37,330 nucleotides of DNA from Streptomyces sp. (lineage in GTDB: Bacteria > Actinomycetota > Actinomycetes > Streptomycetales > Streptomycetaceae): contig NZ_JAEKKT010000192.1 of NCBI RefSeq assembly GCF_019510245.1, positions 1 through 37,330 on the forward strand. The letters are read 5' to 3'. Each line of letters opens with the position of its first letter. The first letter of the stretch is position 1. The notes under the pieces were generated by a model. It saw nothing but the letters and a program-made list of their open reading frames with translations. It had not been told where the DNA came from and ran no database searches. Positions 1 to 7,743 of the stretch are shown piece by piece. Made by a program: the position numbers and the translations under genes.

Positions 1-133
1 CGTCGGGGACGTGCACCCCGGGGTCGCCGAGGTCGCCGGATGGCTCTCCCCGAACCCCGGCGGTGTCGGGCCCATGACCAGGGCGCAGCTGCTCGTCAAC
101 GTGGTCGAGGCGGCGGAGCGCAGTGTCGGCTGA
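1..133 (+). CDS. folD: FolD C-terminal fragment (methylenetetrahydrofolate dehydrogenase/cyclohydrolase)
   Basis: Reading from base 2, the last 43 residues of a bifunctional 5,10-methylenetetrahydrofolate dehydrogenase/methenyltetrahydrofolate cyclohydrolase are visible, ending at the TGA at 131-133. The signature is the segment LSPNPGGVGPMTRAQLLVN, which matches the conserved P-G-G-V-G-P-M-T motif near the C-terminus of FolD proteins, where the NADP-binding domain packs back on the catalytic domain. The rest lies outside the window. FolD is cytoplasmic and supplies one-carbon units for purine and formyl-Met-tRNA synthesis. The next gene starts 11 nt before this stop, so the two are probably translationally coupled. 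Confidence 0.93.
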   Translation, partial: VGDVHPGVAEVAGWLSPNPGGVGPMTRAQLLVNVVEAAERSVG

Positions 134-593
134 GCACGCGCACGACGACGAGCCGACCGTCCGCGACGCGATCAGCGCCCCGGACGCGCAGGGGCGGCCC
201 CGGCGGGCCACGCGCCGCTTCCCGCTGTTCACGCGGGACACCGCGCGGCCCGAGGGCGGCGGCCGGGCCGCGTCGGGGGATCTGCCGGCCCCGGCCCGGC
301 AGTGGCCGATGCTGGTGGTGCTGGCGAGCGTCGCGATCGGGCTGCTGCTGACCTCGCTGGACCAGTTCCGGGTCGGCGCGCTGCTGATCGGGGCGGCGCT
401 GCTGGCCGGGGCGGTGATGCGATGGATACTGCCGAGCGTCGGGATGCTGGCGGTGCGGTCGCGGTTCACGGACATCGCGACCTACGGGGTGCTGGGGCTG
501 GCGATCGTGCTGCTGGCGTTGATGGCGCAGCCGAAGCCGTGGCTGGTGATTCCCTATCTGAAGGACACGCTTCATTTCACGATGAGGAGCTGA
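123..593 (+). CDS. DUF3017 small membrane protein
   Basis: This 156-residue protein begins with a GTG that overlaps the folD stop. The first ~55 residues are charged and disordered. Then come three hydrophobic segments (about residues 60-80, 84-104 and 122-140), the arrangement of actinobacterial DUF3017 proteins, which commonly sit directly after folD. No catalytic motif is visible and I propose no function. The overlap with folD points to one transcript. A strong hairpin 55 nt downstream (649-685) closes the unit. Confidence 0.85.
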   Translation: MSAEHAHDDEPTVRDAISAPDAQGRPRRATRRFPLFTRDTARPEGGGRAASGDLPAPARQWPMLVVLASVAIGLLLTSLDQFRVGALLIGAALLAGAVMRWILPSVGMLAVRSRFTDIATYGVLGLAIVLLALMAQPKPWLVIPYLKDTLHFTMRS

Positions 594-648
594 AGGGTTC
601 GGTTTCGGGCGCGGGTGAGCGGGGCCTGGTCGCTCAGCTTCCCCGAAT

Positions 649-685
649 GGCGGCCCGTCCCCTCCCCCGAGCGGGACGGGCCGCC
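649..685 (+). terminator. Hairpin terminator after the folD-DUF3017 unit
   Basis: A perfect 13-bp inverted repeat (arm GGCGGCCCGTCCC at 649-661, complement at 673-685) encloses an 11-nt loop. No U-tract follows, which is usual for Streptomyces terminators. Confidence 0.75.
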
Positions 686-1212
686 GTCGGGAAGCAGCCT
701 TCCACCGCGCGTGGGCTGTTCAACGGCTGTGCGCCGGCTGTGGCAGAGAGGTGACAGTTCCGGTACGGGCCGACGTGGGCGCCGAACAGCACACCGTGCG
801 CTGGGAGCTCGCCGTCGAGGCCTGGCCGCGCCCGGCGACCGCGCCGGACCCGGACCGGCCGCCGGACCCGGGGGAGGCGGAGGGGTGCCAGTTGCTCGCA
901 GGAAAGCGCATCGAGGATCACGTTTGCTCGATCGTGTGGTGGTCGGCGTCCGGGCTTGCGGCGTGCTGGGCCGTTCGGGCTGCCGTGATCGTGTGATCTG
1001 GGACGCCGGGTAAGGCGCCAGCGTGCGGGGCCCCCGCTCCACCTGAGTGATGGTTCGGGGGCCTCCCCGTCGCCTCTGGCCGCATCCACATGGCCAGGTC
1101 ATGAGGGAACCGGCCTCCCGGGATCGGACCACGGACAGGATCCGTGTCGCTGGCCCAGGGCTCAGTACGCCGGGGACCAGTGCGCCCAGGACCGTTCGGG
1201 GCGTGCGGACGA

Positions 1213-1391
1213 GTGGGCTCACTCCTGCTCGGTCTCCAGGAACGGTACGAGGACGACCCGACCCTCCCGTGGTGGGACCGCCCGGAACCGGACCCGGCGC
1301 CCCGCCCGCACGGCCCCTGCTGCTGTACGCGGTCCTGCTGCTGCTCGCCCTGCTCCTCGTGACGGTCGTCGGTGCCGTGGCCCTCGGGTGA
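1213..1391 (+). pseudogene. Possible small membrane protein gene broken by a one-base frameshift
   Basis: One frame encodes a natural-looking acidic, Trp-rich stretch (RYEDDPTLPWWDRPEPD, from about 1240). About 60 nt later the +2 frame takes over with a clean C-terminal transmembrane helix (LLLYAVLLLLALLLVTVVGA) and a TGA at 1389-1391. Adding one base near 1290-1305 would join them into an ORF of about 59 residues from the GTG at 1213: a cytoplasmic acidic head plus a single membrane anchor. No strong ribosome binding site precedes that GTG. I do not recognise the family, and this may be chance. Confidence 0.3.
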
Positions 1392-1721
1392 GGTGCGACC
1401 CCTGTGACCTGCGAGGTCACGACCGGATGACCGGTGTGTCGATGTGTTGACAAGTTCGCGGATGTGTCACGGAGCCGACCCACAACCGGGCTAACGTGTC
1501 GGATCGGGACGAGCCGAGGGTCCGTTGGACCGTACCGCGGTCGGCGTGCGACGGTGCATGCCGGACGGGCCAGTGCTCCTGTGCGCCCCCTGCCCGGGGA
1601 CTGTTCTCCGGGGTTGCCGCATCCCGCTGGGTAGCCAGACGGGGACCGGCGCGGGGGGCACCGCGCGAGGGGACACGCGGGGGAAGACACGGCACCGAAC
1701 CGGGGGAAGAGGGGGGAAGCA

Positions 1722-2753
1722 ATGCCTCGTTGGAAGGCCCTGCCGGACGAACTCGATCCGCAGGTCAAGGAGTTCGCGACCCAGCTGCGGCGGCTCGTGG
1801 ACCGCAGCGGCCTGAGCGTCGCCGCGCTGTCAGACCGCACCGGCTACGCCAGGACGTCCTGGGAGCGCTATCTCGGTGGCCGCCTGCTGGCCCCGAAGGG
1901 CGCGGTCGTCGCGCTCGCCGAGGTCACCGAGACCGATCCCGTCCACCTCACGACCATGTGGGAGCTGGCCGAACGGGCCTGGAGCCGTTCGGAGATGCGG
2001 CACGACATGACCATGGAGGCGATCCGGATCTCCCAGGCGCGGGCCGCGCTGGGGGAGTTCGGGGCACCGCCCGCCACGCCCTCCTCCTCCGGCGGCGGCA
2101 AGGCGCCGCGCCGGGCGGCCAGCGCGGTGGCGATGCCGGGGGTCGCCGGGCCGGCGGGCGTCTCGCCCACCATCCCGCCCCAGCCGACGGCACCCGATGC
2201 CAACCGCCGGGAGGGCCCCGGCTCCCGGGGCCCGGCCGCGTCCCCGCCCCAGGCCCCGCCCGGCGGTGGCAGGCGGCGGCTGACGATGTTCCTCGCCGGG
2301 GTCGTCGGGGCGGTCGTGGTCGTCGCCGGGGTCCTCTTCCTCACCGGCGGCGACGGCGGCGGGAACCGGGGCAGCGCCTCGGCCACCCCGTCCACCGCCA
2401 CCGGCAGCGCCCTCCCGGCCGGGGTGAAGTGCGCGGGCGGCGGGTGCACCGGCAAGGACGCGGAGGCCATGGGGTGCAGCGGCGACCTCGTGACCACGGC
2501 GAAGACGGTCACGGTCGGCGCGACCACCCTGGAGGTCCGTTACAGCCGGACCTGCGGCGCCGCGTGGGGCCGCATCACGGGCGCCGCCCGCGGCGACTCG
2601 GTCCGGGTCACGGCCGGCACCACCACGGAACGCGGCGACATCACGGCGGCCGGTGACACGATCGCGTACACGCCGATGGTGGCGGTGCGGGACGCGGCAC
2701 AGGCGAAGGCGTGCGCGACGCTGGCGTCGGGGCAGCAGGGGTGCACGACGTAG
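1722..2753 (+). CDS. Membrane-anchored XRE-type HTH protein with DUF2690 domain
   Basis: This is a 343-residue protein. Residues ~12-75 form a helix-turn-helix domain of the XRE type (KEFATQLRRLVDRSGLSVAA followed by an RTGYARTSWERYL recognition region). A Pro/Ala/Gly-rich linker (~110-185) follows, then one transmembrane helix (~187-207). A Cys-containing C-terminal region (~232-343) matches the DUF2690 domain common in actinomycete HTH membrane proteins. The predicted topology is DNA-binding head in the cytoplasm and DUF2690 outside, suggesting a one-component sensor, but the signal is unknown. The ATG is preceded by a strong AGGGGGGAAG ribosome binding site. It lies upstream of mdh but is separated from it by a repeat hairpin and an operator. 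Confidence 0.85.
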   Translation: MPRWKALPDELDPQVKEFATQLRRLVDRSGLSVAALSDRTGYARTSWERYLGGRLLAPKGAVVALAEVTETDPVHLTTMWELAERAWSRSEMRHDMTMEAIRISQARAALGEFGAPPATPSSSGGGKAPRRAASAVAMPGVAGPAGVSPTIPPQPTAPDANRREGPGSRGPAASPPQAPPGGGRRRLTMFLAGVVGAVVVVAGVLFLTGGDGGGNRGSASATPSTATGSALPAGVKCAGGGCTGKDAEAMGCSGDLVTTAKTVTVGATTLEVRYSRTCGAAWGRITGAARGDSVRVTAGTTTERGDITAAGDTIAYTPMVAVRDAAQAKACATLASGQQGCTT

Positions 2754-2762
2754 ACCTGATAC

Positions 2763-2826
2763 AGCCCGTCCGGCGTTTGAGGACGAGGCCGAAGACCGGC
2801 AGCGGGGCCCGGGGGCGGCAGCCCCC
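2763..2826 (+). repeat. Streptomyces 3'-end interspersed repeat with hairpin
   Basis: Just after the stop of the HTH gene, the stretch containing CCCGTCCGGCGTTTGAGGAC and then GGGGGC-GGCA-GCCCCC (2811-2826) matches a repeat I recognise as very common at the 3' ends of Streptomyces genes. The hairpin probably acts as the terminator. Assignment is from memory of the genus, not from a search. Confidence 0.6.
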
Positions 2827-3064
2827 GGACCTCCGGACCTCGCAGCGACGCCGGGCCCGCGAAGAAATCGGCGGCACACAGGAATGTCGGCTTCCATCCT
2901 GGGCACGCGACAGGTATCCCCCACGGGAGTCCGGAAACCGGTACCCCCGAGTGGCGGCCGACCTGTCCCACCCTCTCCCGGGCAGGCGGCCGCCTCTTTT
3001 GTGGGGTGAGCCACACGGACCCCTCGCCCCCCGGCATCCTTGATGCGCGATAGCCTGACCGGTG

Positions 3065-3086
3065 GATCTCTTGATGCCAAGAGATC
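3065..3086. promoter_or_regulatory. Palindromic operator upstream of mdh (TamR/MarR-like)
   Basis: Nine-base arms GATCTCTTG (3065-3073) and CAAGAGATC (3078-3086) flank a 4-nt centre, 75 nt upstream of the mdh ATG. A CTTG...CAAG dyad of this kind is typical of MarR-family operators. In S. coelicolor the MarR-family regulator TamR is reported to control mdh together with aconitase and leuCD, so a TamR site is the best guess. The assignment to TamR is inference from memory of that work. Confidence 0.6.
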
Positions 3087-3160
3087 GATCATTTGTACGT
3101 CCGCACCCCAGGGCACCCAGGGCAAGGACGCCCACCGCCAGCTGTCATACGGAGAACGCC

Positions 3161-4176
3161 ATGACCCGCACTCCCGTGAACGTCACCGTCACCGGCGCGG
3201 CCGGCCAGATCGGTTACGCCCTGCTCTTCCGCATCGCCTCCGGCCAGCTGCTCGGCGCGGACGTGCCGGCCAGCTGCTCGGCGCGGACGTGCCGGTCCGG
3301 CTCCGCCTCCTCGAGATCACCCCCGCGCTCAAGGCCGCCGAGGGCACCGCCATGGAGCTCGACGACTGCGCCTTCCCGCTCCTCCAGGGCATCGACATCT
3401 CCGACGACCCGAACGTCGCCTTCGACGGCGCCAACGTCGCCCTCCTGGTCGGCGCCCGCCCCCGCACCAAGGGCATGGAGCGCGGCGACCTCCTGGAGGC
3501 CAACGGCGGCATCTTCAAGCCGCAGGGCAAGGCCATCAACGACCACGCCGCGGACGACATCAAGGTCCTGGTCGTCGGCAACCCGGCCAACACGAACGCG
3601 CTGATCGCCCAGGCCGCCGCCCCGGACGTACCGGCCGAGCGCTTCACCGCGATGACCCGCCTCGACCACAACCGCGCGCTGACCCAGCTCGCGAAGAAGA
3701 CGGGCTCGACGGTCGCCGACATCAAGCGCCTGACCATCTGGGGCAACCACTCCGCCACCCAGTACCCCGACATCTTCCACGCCACGGTCGCCGGCAAGAA
3801 CGCCGCCGAGGTCGTGAACGACGAGAAGTGGCTGGCCGAGGAGTTCATCCCGACCGTCGCCAAGCGCGGCGCGGCCATCATCGAGGCCCGTGGCGCGTCC
3901 TCCGCGGCCTCCGCCGCCAACGCCGCCGTCGACCACGTCCACACCTGGGTCAACGGCACCGCGGACGGCGACTGGACCTCCATGGGCATCCCGTCGGACG
4001 GCTCCTACGGCGTCCCGGAGGGCCTGATCTCCTCCTTCCCGGTCACCACCAAGGACGGCAGGTACGAGATCGTCCAGGGCCTGGAGATCAGCGACTTCTC
4101 CCGCGCCCGCATCGACGCCTCGGTGCAGGAGCTGGCGGAGGAGCGCGAGGCGGTCCGCGCCCTCGGCCTCATCTGA
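3161..4176 (+). pseudogene. mdh: Malate dehydrogenase, frameshifted by a 26-bp tandem duplication
   Basis: NAD-dependent malate dehydrogenase of the TCA cycle. The ATG at 3161 has a GGAGA site 5 nt upstream and begins with the Rossmann glycine motif ([20 protein letters not shown]). Codon 36 (VP) ends at a perfect 26-bp duplication (3242-3267 repeated at 3268-3293). After it the frame shifts and would stop at 3602-3604, giving a 147-residue product of which only 36 are native. The correct downstream frame carries the rest of the enzyme: [16 protein letters not shown], substrate/NAD region [14 protein letters not shown], and the active-site region IWGNHSATQYPD with the catalytic His. Removing 26 nt leaves exactly 990 nt, 329 residues, the normal Streptomyces length. 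Either a real loss or phase-type mutation, or an assembly error. The downstream ORF alone lacks the NAD fold. Confidence 0.9.
3240..3295 (+). repeat. Perfect 26-bp tandem duplication inside mdh
   Basis: The unit starting GGCCAGCTGCTCGGCGCGGA at 3242 is repeated without mismatch at 3268. Counting matching flanks, 30 bases (3240-3269) recur at 3266-3295. As 26 is not a multiple of three, the duplication shifts the reading frame. Short tandem duplications of this type revert by slippage or recombination. Confidence 0.95.
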
Positions 4177-4191
4177 GCCTCCCCGCACCGC

Positions 4192-4229
4192 ACGGGCCCC
4201 GCTCCGGACTCCTCCGGGGCGGGGCCCGT
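4192..4229. terminator. Bidirectional hairpin between mdh and the siderophore-interacting gene
   Basis: Arms ACGGGCCCCGC (4192-4202) and GCGGGGCCCGT (4219-4229) are perfectly complementary, and the interior pairs a further five positions around a 6-nt loop. It sits between two convergent genes and can serve both. Confidence 0.8.
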
Positions 4230-4247
4230 CCCGTCGGCCGCCGGGCG

Positions 4248-4934
4248 CTACTCCATCCCCCGCTTCCCCGGCGTCCAGAACGGCTTGGTGAGGACCGCGC
4301 GCCGGTCCCATCCGGCCTCCTGGACCAGCACCTTCCGCACCGCCTGCACGGCCCGCGCCTCCCCGGCGACATACGCCACCCCGCCGGGCTCGGGAGCGAG
4401 CCGCCGTACCGCCTCCGGCAGCGAGGTCTCGGTCCTGAGCACCCATTCGAGGCGCTCCGCGTGGGTGAGGGGCAGCCGGTCGGCGGCCGTCTCCGTCTCG
4501 ACGCAGCCGGAGATCCGGGCCTCCTCGGGCAGCGCCGCGAGCATCGCTCCGAAGGCGACCGCGGCCGTCTCGTCGCCGACGAAGACGTGGTGGGCGGCGT
4601 CGGGGCGCAGCGTGAAGGTGCCCTCCGGTCCGCGCAGCCGCACCTGCTCGCCCTTCCCGACGGTCCGGCCCCACCGGGCGCCCGGCCCGCCCTCGGAGTG
4701 GTCGAGGACGCACAGCTCGACGACGCCGGACGGGTCGTAGTGCCAGACCGAGTACGTCCGCAGGGTCAGCCCGCCGACCAGGACCCGGACCTGCTGGCCG
4801 GGCCGGACGTCGAGGCCGGCGAGCTGGTCGCCGTCGATGCGCAGCCGGCGCATCCGGGCGGTGATCTGCTCGGCGTCGGTGACGGTGCCGCGCAGGGTCA
4901 GCAGGTCGAGGACGGGGTTCAGCAGGGCGGGCAT
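4248..4934 (-). CDS. Siderophore-interacting protein (FAD-dependent ferric-siderophore reductase)
   Basis: This 228-residue protein belongs to the SIP/ViuB family, which releases iron from imported ferric siderophores by reduction in the cytoplasm. Visible marks are an N-terminal FAD-binding barrel with the flavin motif RTYSVWHYD (residues ~59-67), the nucleotide-side GDETAAVAF (~120-128), and the C-terminal family signature YVAGEARAVQAVRKVL followed by KPFWTPGKRG. The ATG has a GAGGAG site ~7 nt upstream. It lies 38 nt after the MFS gene on the same strand, so the two form an operon. This suggests the exporter and reductase act on the same metal-chelator system, but the substrate is unknown. 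Confidence 0.9.
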   Translation of the reverse strand: MPALLNPVLDLLTLRGTVTDAEQITARMRRLRIDGDQLAGLDVRPGQQVRVLVGGLTLRTYSVWHYDPSGVVELCVLDHSEGGPGARWGRTVGKGEQVRLRGPEGTFTLRPDAAHHVFVGDETAAVAFGAMLAALPEEARISGCVETETAADRLPLTHAERLEWVLRTETSLPEAVRRLAPEPGGVAYVAGEARAVQAVRKVLVQEAGWDRRAVLTKPFWTPGKRGME

Positions 4935-4972
4935 CGGGGCTCCTCAACGGGCCGGGGTGCGGGGGGAGTTGC

Positions 4973-6376
4973 TCAGGCGCCGGTAGAACGCGACAGTACG
5001 CGTTCCGGGCCGGACGCGATAGTACGTGTCGGGGTGCGGCCGCCGTGACCGGCCACCACGAGCGCCGTCGCCGCGAGCACCAGGAGCGCGACGGTACGCA
5101 GGGCCGGGCCCATCCCGGAGCCGAGATCGCCGTGCGCGGACAGGATCGTGCCGGTGACCGCGACCCCGAGGGCGGCGCCGATCTCGCGGGCCGTGGTGCC
5201 GAGCCCGGAGCCGAGGCCCGCCTGGTGCGGCGGGAGCGAGCCGACCACGCCGAGGGTGAGGGCGGGCATCGACAGGCCGGTGCCGGCCGAGATGACCAGG
5301 AGCCAGCAGGCGTACGTCCAGTACGGCGTGGCCGCGTCGACGGTGGACGCGCCGAGCAGACCGAGACCGATCAGGGCGAGCCCGGCGCCGACGACCGTGC
5401 GCGGGTACCCCGCCCAGCGGGCGGCGAGCCTCGGGACCAGGGCCAGGCCGATCGTCAGCGGCATGATCGCGACGCCGGTGACGGCCGCGTCGTAGCCCTT
5501 GACGCCTTGCAGGTACTGCGAGTTGACGAAGAAGAGGGAGAAGAGGCCGAAGAAGCCGGCCGCCGTCCCGAGGGACGTCGAGCGCAGCCGGGCGGAGGCG
5601 AAGACGCGGATGTCGAAGAGAGGGCGTGGCGAGCGCAGGGCGTGGCCGGTGAAGAGGGCGGTCAGGACGGCGCCCGCCGCGAAGGAGCCGAGGATGGGTG
5701 CAGAGGCCCAGCCGTACGTCGTGCCCTCGATGATGCCGAACAGCACCGCCACCAGGCCCGCCGTGAGGAGCACGGTGCCGAGCGGGTCGAGGTTGCTGTG
5801 CGCGGAGCGTGCCGTGCGCGGGGCGACCAGGGCGACGGTCAGGGCGAGCAGTGCGGCCAGCGGGACCATGGCGGCGAACAGCGCCCGCCAGGACAGGAAC
5901 TGGCCGACCAGGCCGCCGCCCAGGTTGCCGGCCGCGCCGCCCAGACCCAGCGCCAGGGTCCAGGAGGCGAGGGCGCGGGCGCGCCGCTCGGGGGCGGCGA
6001 GGTGGACCAGGATCGACATGGTGGCCGGGGTGATCAGGGCGGCCCCGGCGCCGGACAGGCCGCGGCCCGCGATCAGGACGGCGGGGTCCGGCGCGAGTGC
6101 GCTGGTGGCCGCGCCGGCCGCGAACAGGGTGAGACCCGCGAGCAGGGCGCCCTTGCGGCCGTACCGGTCGCCGAGTGCGCCGGCCGGGATGAGCAGGGCG
6201 GCGAAGGCGATGACGTAGGCGTCGACGGTCCACAGGATCTCGCTGTGCGAGGGGTGCAGGGACGACGCGGCCAGTTCGGGGATGAGCAGGTTGATGGCGG
6301 CGACCATGCTCTGCGCGACCAGCACGCAGGCGCACAGGACGAGCAGGACGGGGCGTTTCAGGGCGTGCGAGGGCAC
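4973..6376 (-). CDS. MFS transporter, DHA2-like
   Basis: A 467-residue integral membrane protein of the major facilitator superfamily (drug:H+ antiporter type). The motif-A region is present after TM2 (GALGDRYGRKGALL), as is a motif-C-like glycine-rich TM5 region (ASWTLALGLGGAAGNLGGG). About 12-14 hydrophobic segments fit the length. I chose the GTG at 6376 because a GGGAGGAG ribosome binding site lies 3-4 nt upstream and the first TM helix begins a few residues later. The open frame continues upstream to 6877 without signal. It is transcribed with the siderophore-interacting gene and divergently from the LysR gene, so export of a siderophore or drug under LysR control is a reasonable inference. 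Confidence 0.9.
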   Translation of the reverse strand: MPSHALKRPVLLVLCACVLVAQSMVAAINLLIPELAASSLHPSHSEILWTVDAYVIAFAALLIPAGALGDRYGRKGALLAGLTLFAAGAATSALAPDPAVLIAGRGLSGAGAALITPATMSILVHLAAPERRARALASWTLALGLGGAAGNLGGGLVGQFLSWRALFAAMVPLAALLALTVALVAPRTARSAHSNLDPLGTVLLTAGLVAVLFGIIEGTTYGWASAPILGSFAAGAVLTALFTGHALRSPRPLFDIRVFASARLRSTSLGTAAGFFGLFSLFFVNSQYLQGVKGYDAAVTGVAIMPLTIGLALVPRLAARWAGYPRTVVGAGLALIGLGLLGASTVDAATPYWTYACWLLVISAGTGLSMPALTLGVVGSLPPHQAGLGSGLGTTAREIGAALGVAVTGTILSAHGDLGSGMGPALRTVALLVLAATALVVAGHGGRTPTRTIASGPERVLSRSTGA

Positions 6377-6452
6377 GGCTCCTCCCGGGGAGCTGGTGGG
6401 TGTGGTGGGGGCTGCCCCGTCACCGTAGGCTCGGCCCCGATCTGCTTTCCAG

Positions 6453-6465
6453 TGCAACCTTTGCA
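6453..6465. promoter_or_regulatory. LysR-type operator between the MFS and LysR genes
   Basis: The dyad TGCAA-CCT-TTGCA has the T-N11-A form of LysR-family binding sites. It sits 8 nt before the first candidate start of the LysR gene and 77 nt from the MFS start, well placed for autorepression and control of the divergent pair. Confidence 0.6.
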
Positions 6466-6473
6466 AGGGACGA

Positions 6474-7403
6474 ATGCGTATGACGCAATCCACCGGGACC
6501 CCCGCCGGTCTCGACCTGAACCTGCTGGTCGCGCTGGACGTGCTCCTGGAGGAGGAGAGCGTGCAGGGGGCCGCGCGGCGGCTGCACCTGTCCGAGCCCG
6601 CCATGAGCCGCGCCCTCGGCAGGATCCGCCGGGCGCTCGGCGACCCCGTCCTGGTGCGGGCCGGGCGCCGGATGGTGCCGACCCCGCACGCCCTGGCCGT
6701 GCGCGCGGAGGTGAGCGCGGTGGTGGAGCGGGCGCGGGCGCTGTTCGCCCCGGGCCGGGACACCGACCTGCGGACCGTCTCCCGGACGTTCACGATCGTC
6801 GGCTCCGACGCGATCGTCGGCACCCACGCAGCGGTCCTCTTCGCCAGGGCCGCCGCGGAGGCGCCCGGCATCCGCATCCGCTTCCTCGCCGAGGCCCATG
6901 TGGACCTGCCCTACCTGCGGCAGGGCATGGCCGATCTGGAGGTCGGGTCGATCGACACCACCGCTCCCGAGGTGCGGGTGGAGCAGCTCCACGAGGACCG
7001 CATGCTCGGCGCCGTACGGTCCGGACACCCGCTGCTGACGGGTGAACTGACCCCCGAGCGGTACGCGACCGAAGTCGGCCACCTGAACGTCTCGCGGCGC
7101 GGCAAGCTGCACGGCCCGGTCGACGCCGCGCTCGCCGAACTCGGTCTCGAACGCCGGGTGGTGGGTACCGTCGGCACCTTCCCCGCCTCCCTCTTCGTGC
7201 TGCGCGACTCCGACCTGGCCGGCCTGATCACCACCGGGGGCGTCCCGCTGGCCACCGCCCTGGGCCTCGCCACCTTCGAGGTCCCGCTGCCCCTGCCGCC
7301 GATCCCCCTCGGCCTGGCCTGGCACCCACGCCACGACGCCGACCCGGCCCACGCCTGGCTGCGGCGCTGCGTCAGGGAGCTGATGACGTCGCCGTTCATT
7401 TAA
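6474..7403 (+). CDS. LysR-family transcriptional regulator
   Basis: A 309-residue protein of standard LysR length. Residues ~12-70 are the winged HTH (LNLLVALDVLLEEESVQGAA, RRLHLSEPAMSRALGRIRR), and ~95-300 the periplasmic-binding-protein-like effector domain. Two ATGs are possible (6474 and 6480), and neither has a strong ribosome binding site. It is divergent from the MFS/siderophore-interacting operon, with the TGCAA-CCT-TTGCA dyad between them, the classic layout for a LysR protein controlling its neighbour. The inducer is unknown. Confidence 0.92.
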   Translation: MRMTQSTGTPAGLDLNLLVALDVLLEEESVQGAARRLHLSEPAMSRALGRIRRALGDPVLVRAGRRMVPTPHALAVRAEVSAVVERARALFAPGRDTDLRTVSRTFTIVGSDAIVGTHAAVLFARAAAEAPGIRIRFLAEAHVDLPYLRQGMADLEVGSIDTTAPEVRVEQLHEDRMLGAVRSGHPLLTGELTPERYATEVGHLNVSRRGKLHGPVDAALAELGLERRVVGTVGTFPASLFVLRDSDLAGLITTGGVPLATALGLATFEVPLPLPPIPLGLAWHPRHDADPAHAWLRRCVRELMTSPFI

Positions 7404-7614
7404 ATTCTGTATTCACGGAGTGCAATCCCGTGCATATTCACAACTTCTTCAATTGTGAGACGACGGGCATTCTATAGCTTCTCTTCCGGGTGACTGAATT
7501 CCCCCGAACGCTCCAAACCCCGCTCCGTCCGACGGTCGTTAGGTGACCGTGACGCGATTGGACTGGTGCGCAGCCGAAGATCATCCGACAACCGTGCTCC
7601 GGTGGACCGGCGGT
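7404..7614. other. AT-richer intergenic region
   Basis: These ~210 bases are clearly richer in A and T than their surroundings, which suggests promoter sequence for the short ORF and DUF2637 gene. A small hairpin (CACGG at 7414-7418 with CCGTG at 7428-7432) follows the LysR stop. I see no unambiguous -35/-10 pair. Confidence 0.4.
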
Positions 7615-7722
7615 ATGGATATCACCTCATGCTCGGACCTGCTCGATGATTTCCTGAAGAGAATCAACGCGATGGAAAATGAATATCGGCGGACCATGGC
7701 AGATCTGTACGGAGCGTTCTGA
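7615..7722 (+). CDS. Small ORF upstream of the DUF2637 gene
   Basis: An ATG at 7615 opens a 35-residue acidic/basic helical peptide (MDITSCSDLLDDFLKRINAM...YGAF) ending at the TGA at 7720. The frame is open upstream, and GTG codons at 7543, 7549 and 7594 would extend it to as many as 59 residues, so the start is uncertain. No clear ribosome binding site precedes any of them. Codon use is less GC-rich than neighbouring genes, but the helical, heptad-like pattern looks like a real peptide. It ends 21 nt before the DUF2637 start, so it would be co-transcribed. No family recognised. Confidence 0.45.
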   Translation: MDITSCSDLLDDFLKRINAMENEYRRTMADLYGAF

Positions 7723-7743
7723 GGCAGGGTGCGGAGGTAATCG

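Larger units (their letters stand above)
594..1721. other. Gene-poor interval of about 1.1 kb
   Basis: Apart from the hairpin at 649-685, nothing here is a convincing intact gene. Two stretches look coding in composition but do not resolve into normal genes: about 751-900 on the plus strand (a GTG-initiated frame with strong GC at third positions that fades downstream) and 1213-1391 (listed separately). A TTGACA hexamer lies at 1447-1452, but I see no good -10 at the usual spacing. Long opposite-strand frames here are composition shadows. The last ~200 bases are presumably the leader and promoter of the HTH gene at 1722. Confidence 0.5.

Noticed and set aside
751..996. 81-residue plus-strand frame as a gene
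   Set aside because: The first ~45 codons have good third-position GC, but the signal fades, no domain or convincing end is seen, and the ribosome site is weak.
1447..1475. TTGACA as a -35 box for the HTH gene
   Set aside because: No acceptable -10 at 16-19 nt and it lies 270 nt from the start codon.
3040..4176. Single 378-residue open frame covering mdh
   Set aside because: Its first ~75 residues are not malate dehydrogenase. The true N-terminus with the NAD motif is in another frame starting at 3161, and the two are joined only across the 26-bp duplication.
5045..7045. Long plus-strand frame opposite the MFS gene
   Set aside because: Gly/Arg/Ala composition without motifs; it is the antisense shadow of a clear transporter gene.
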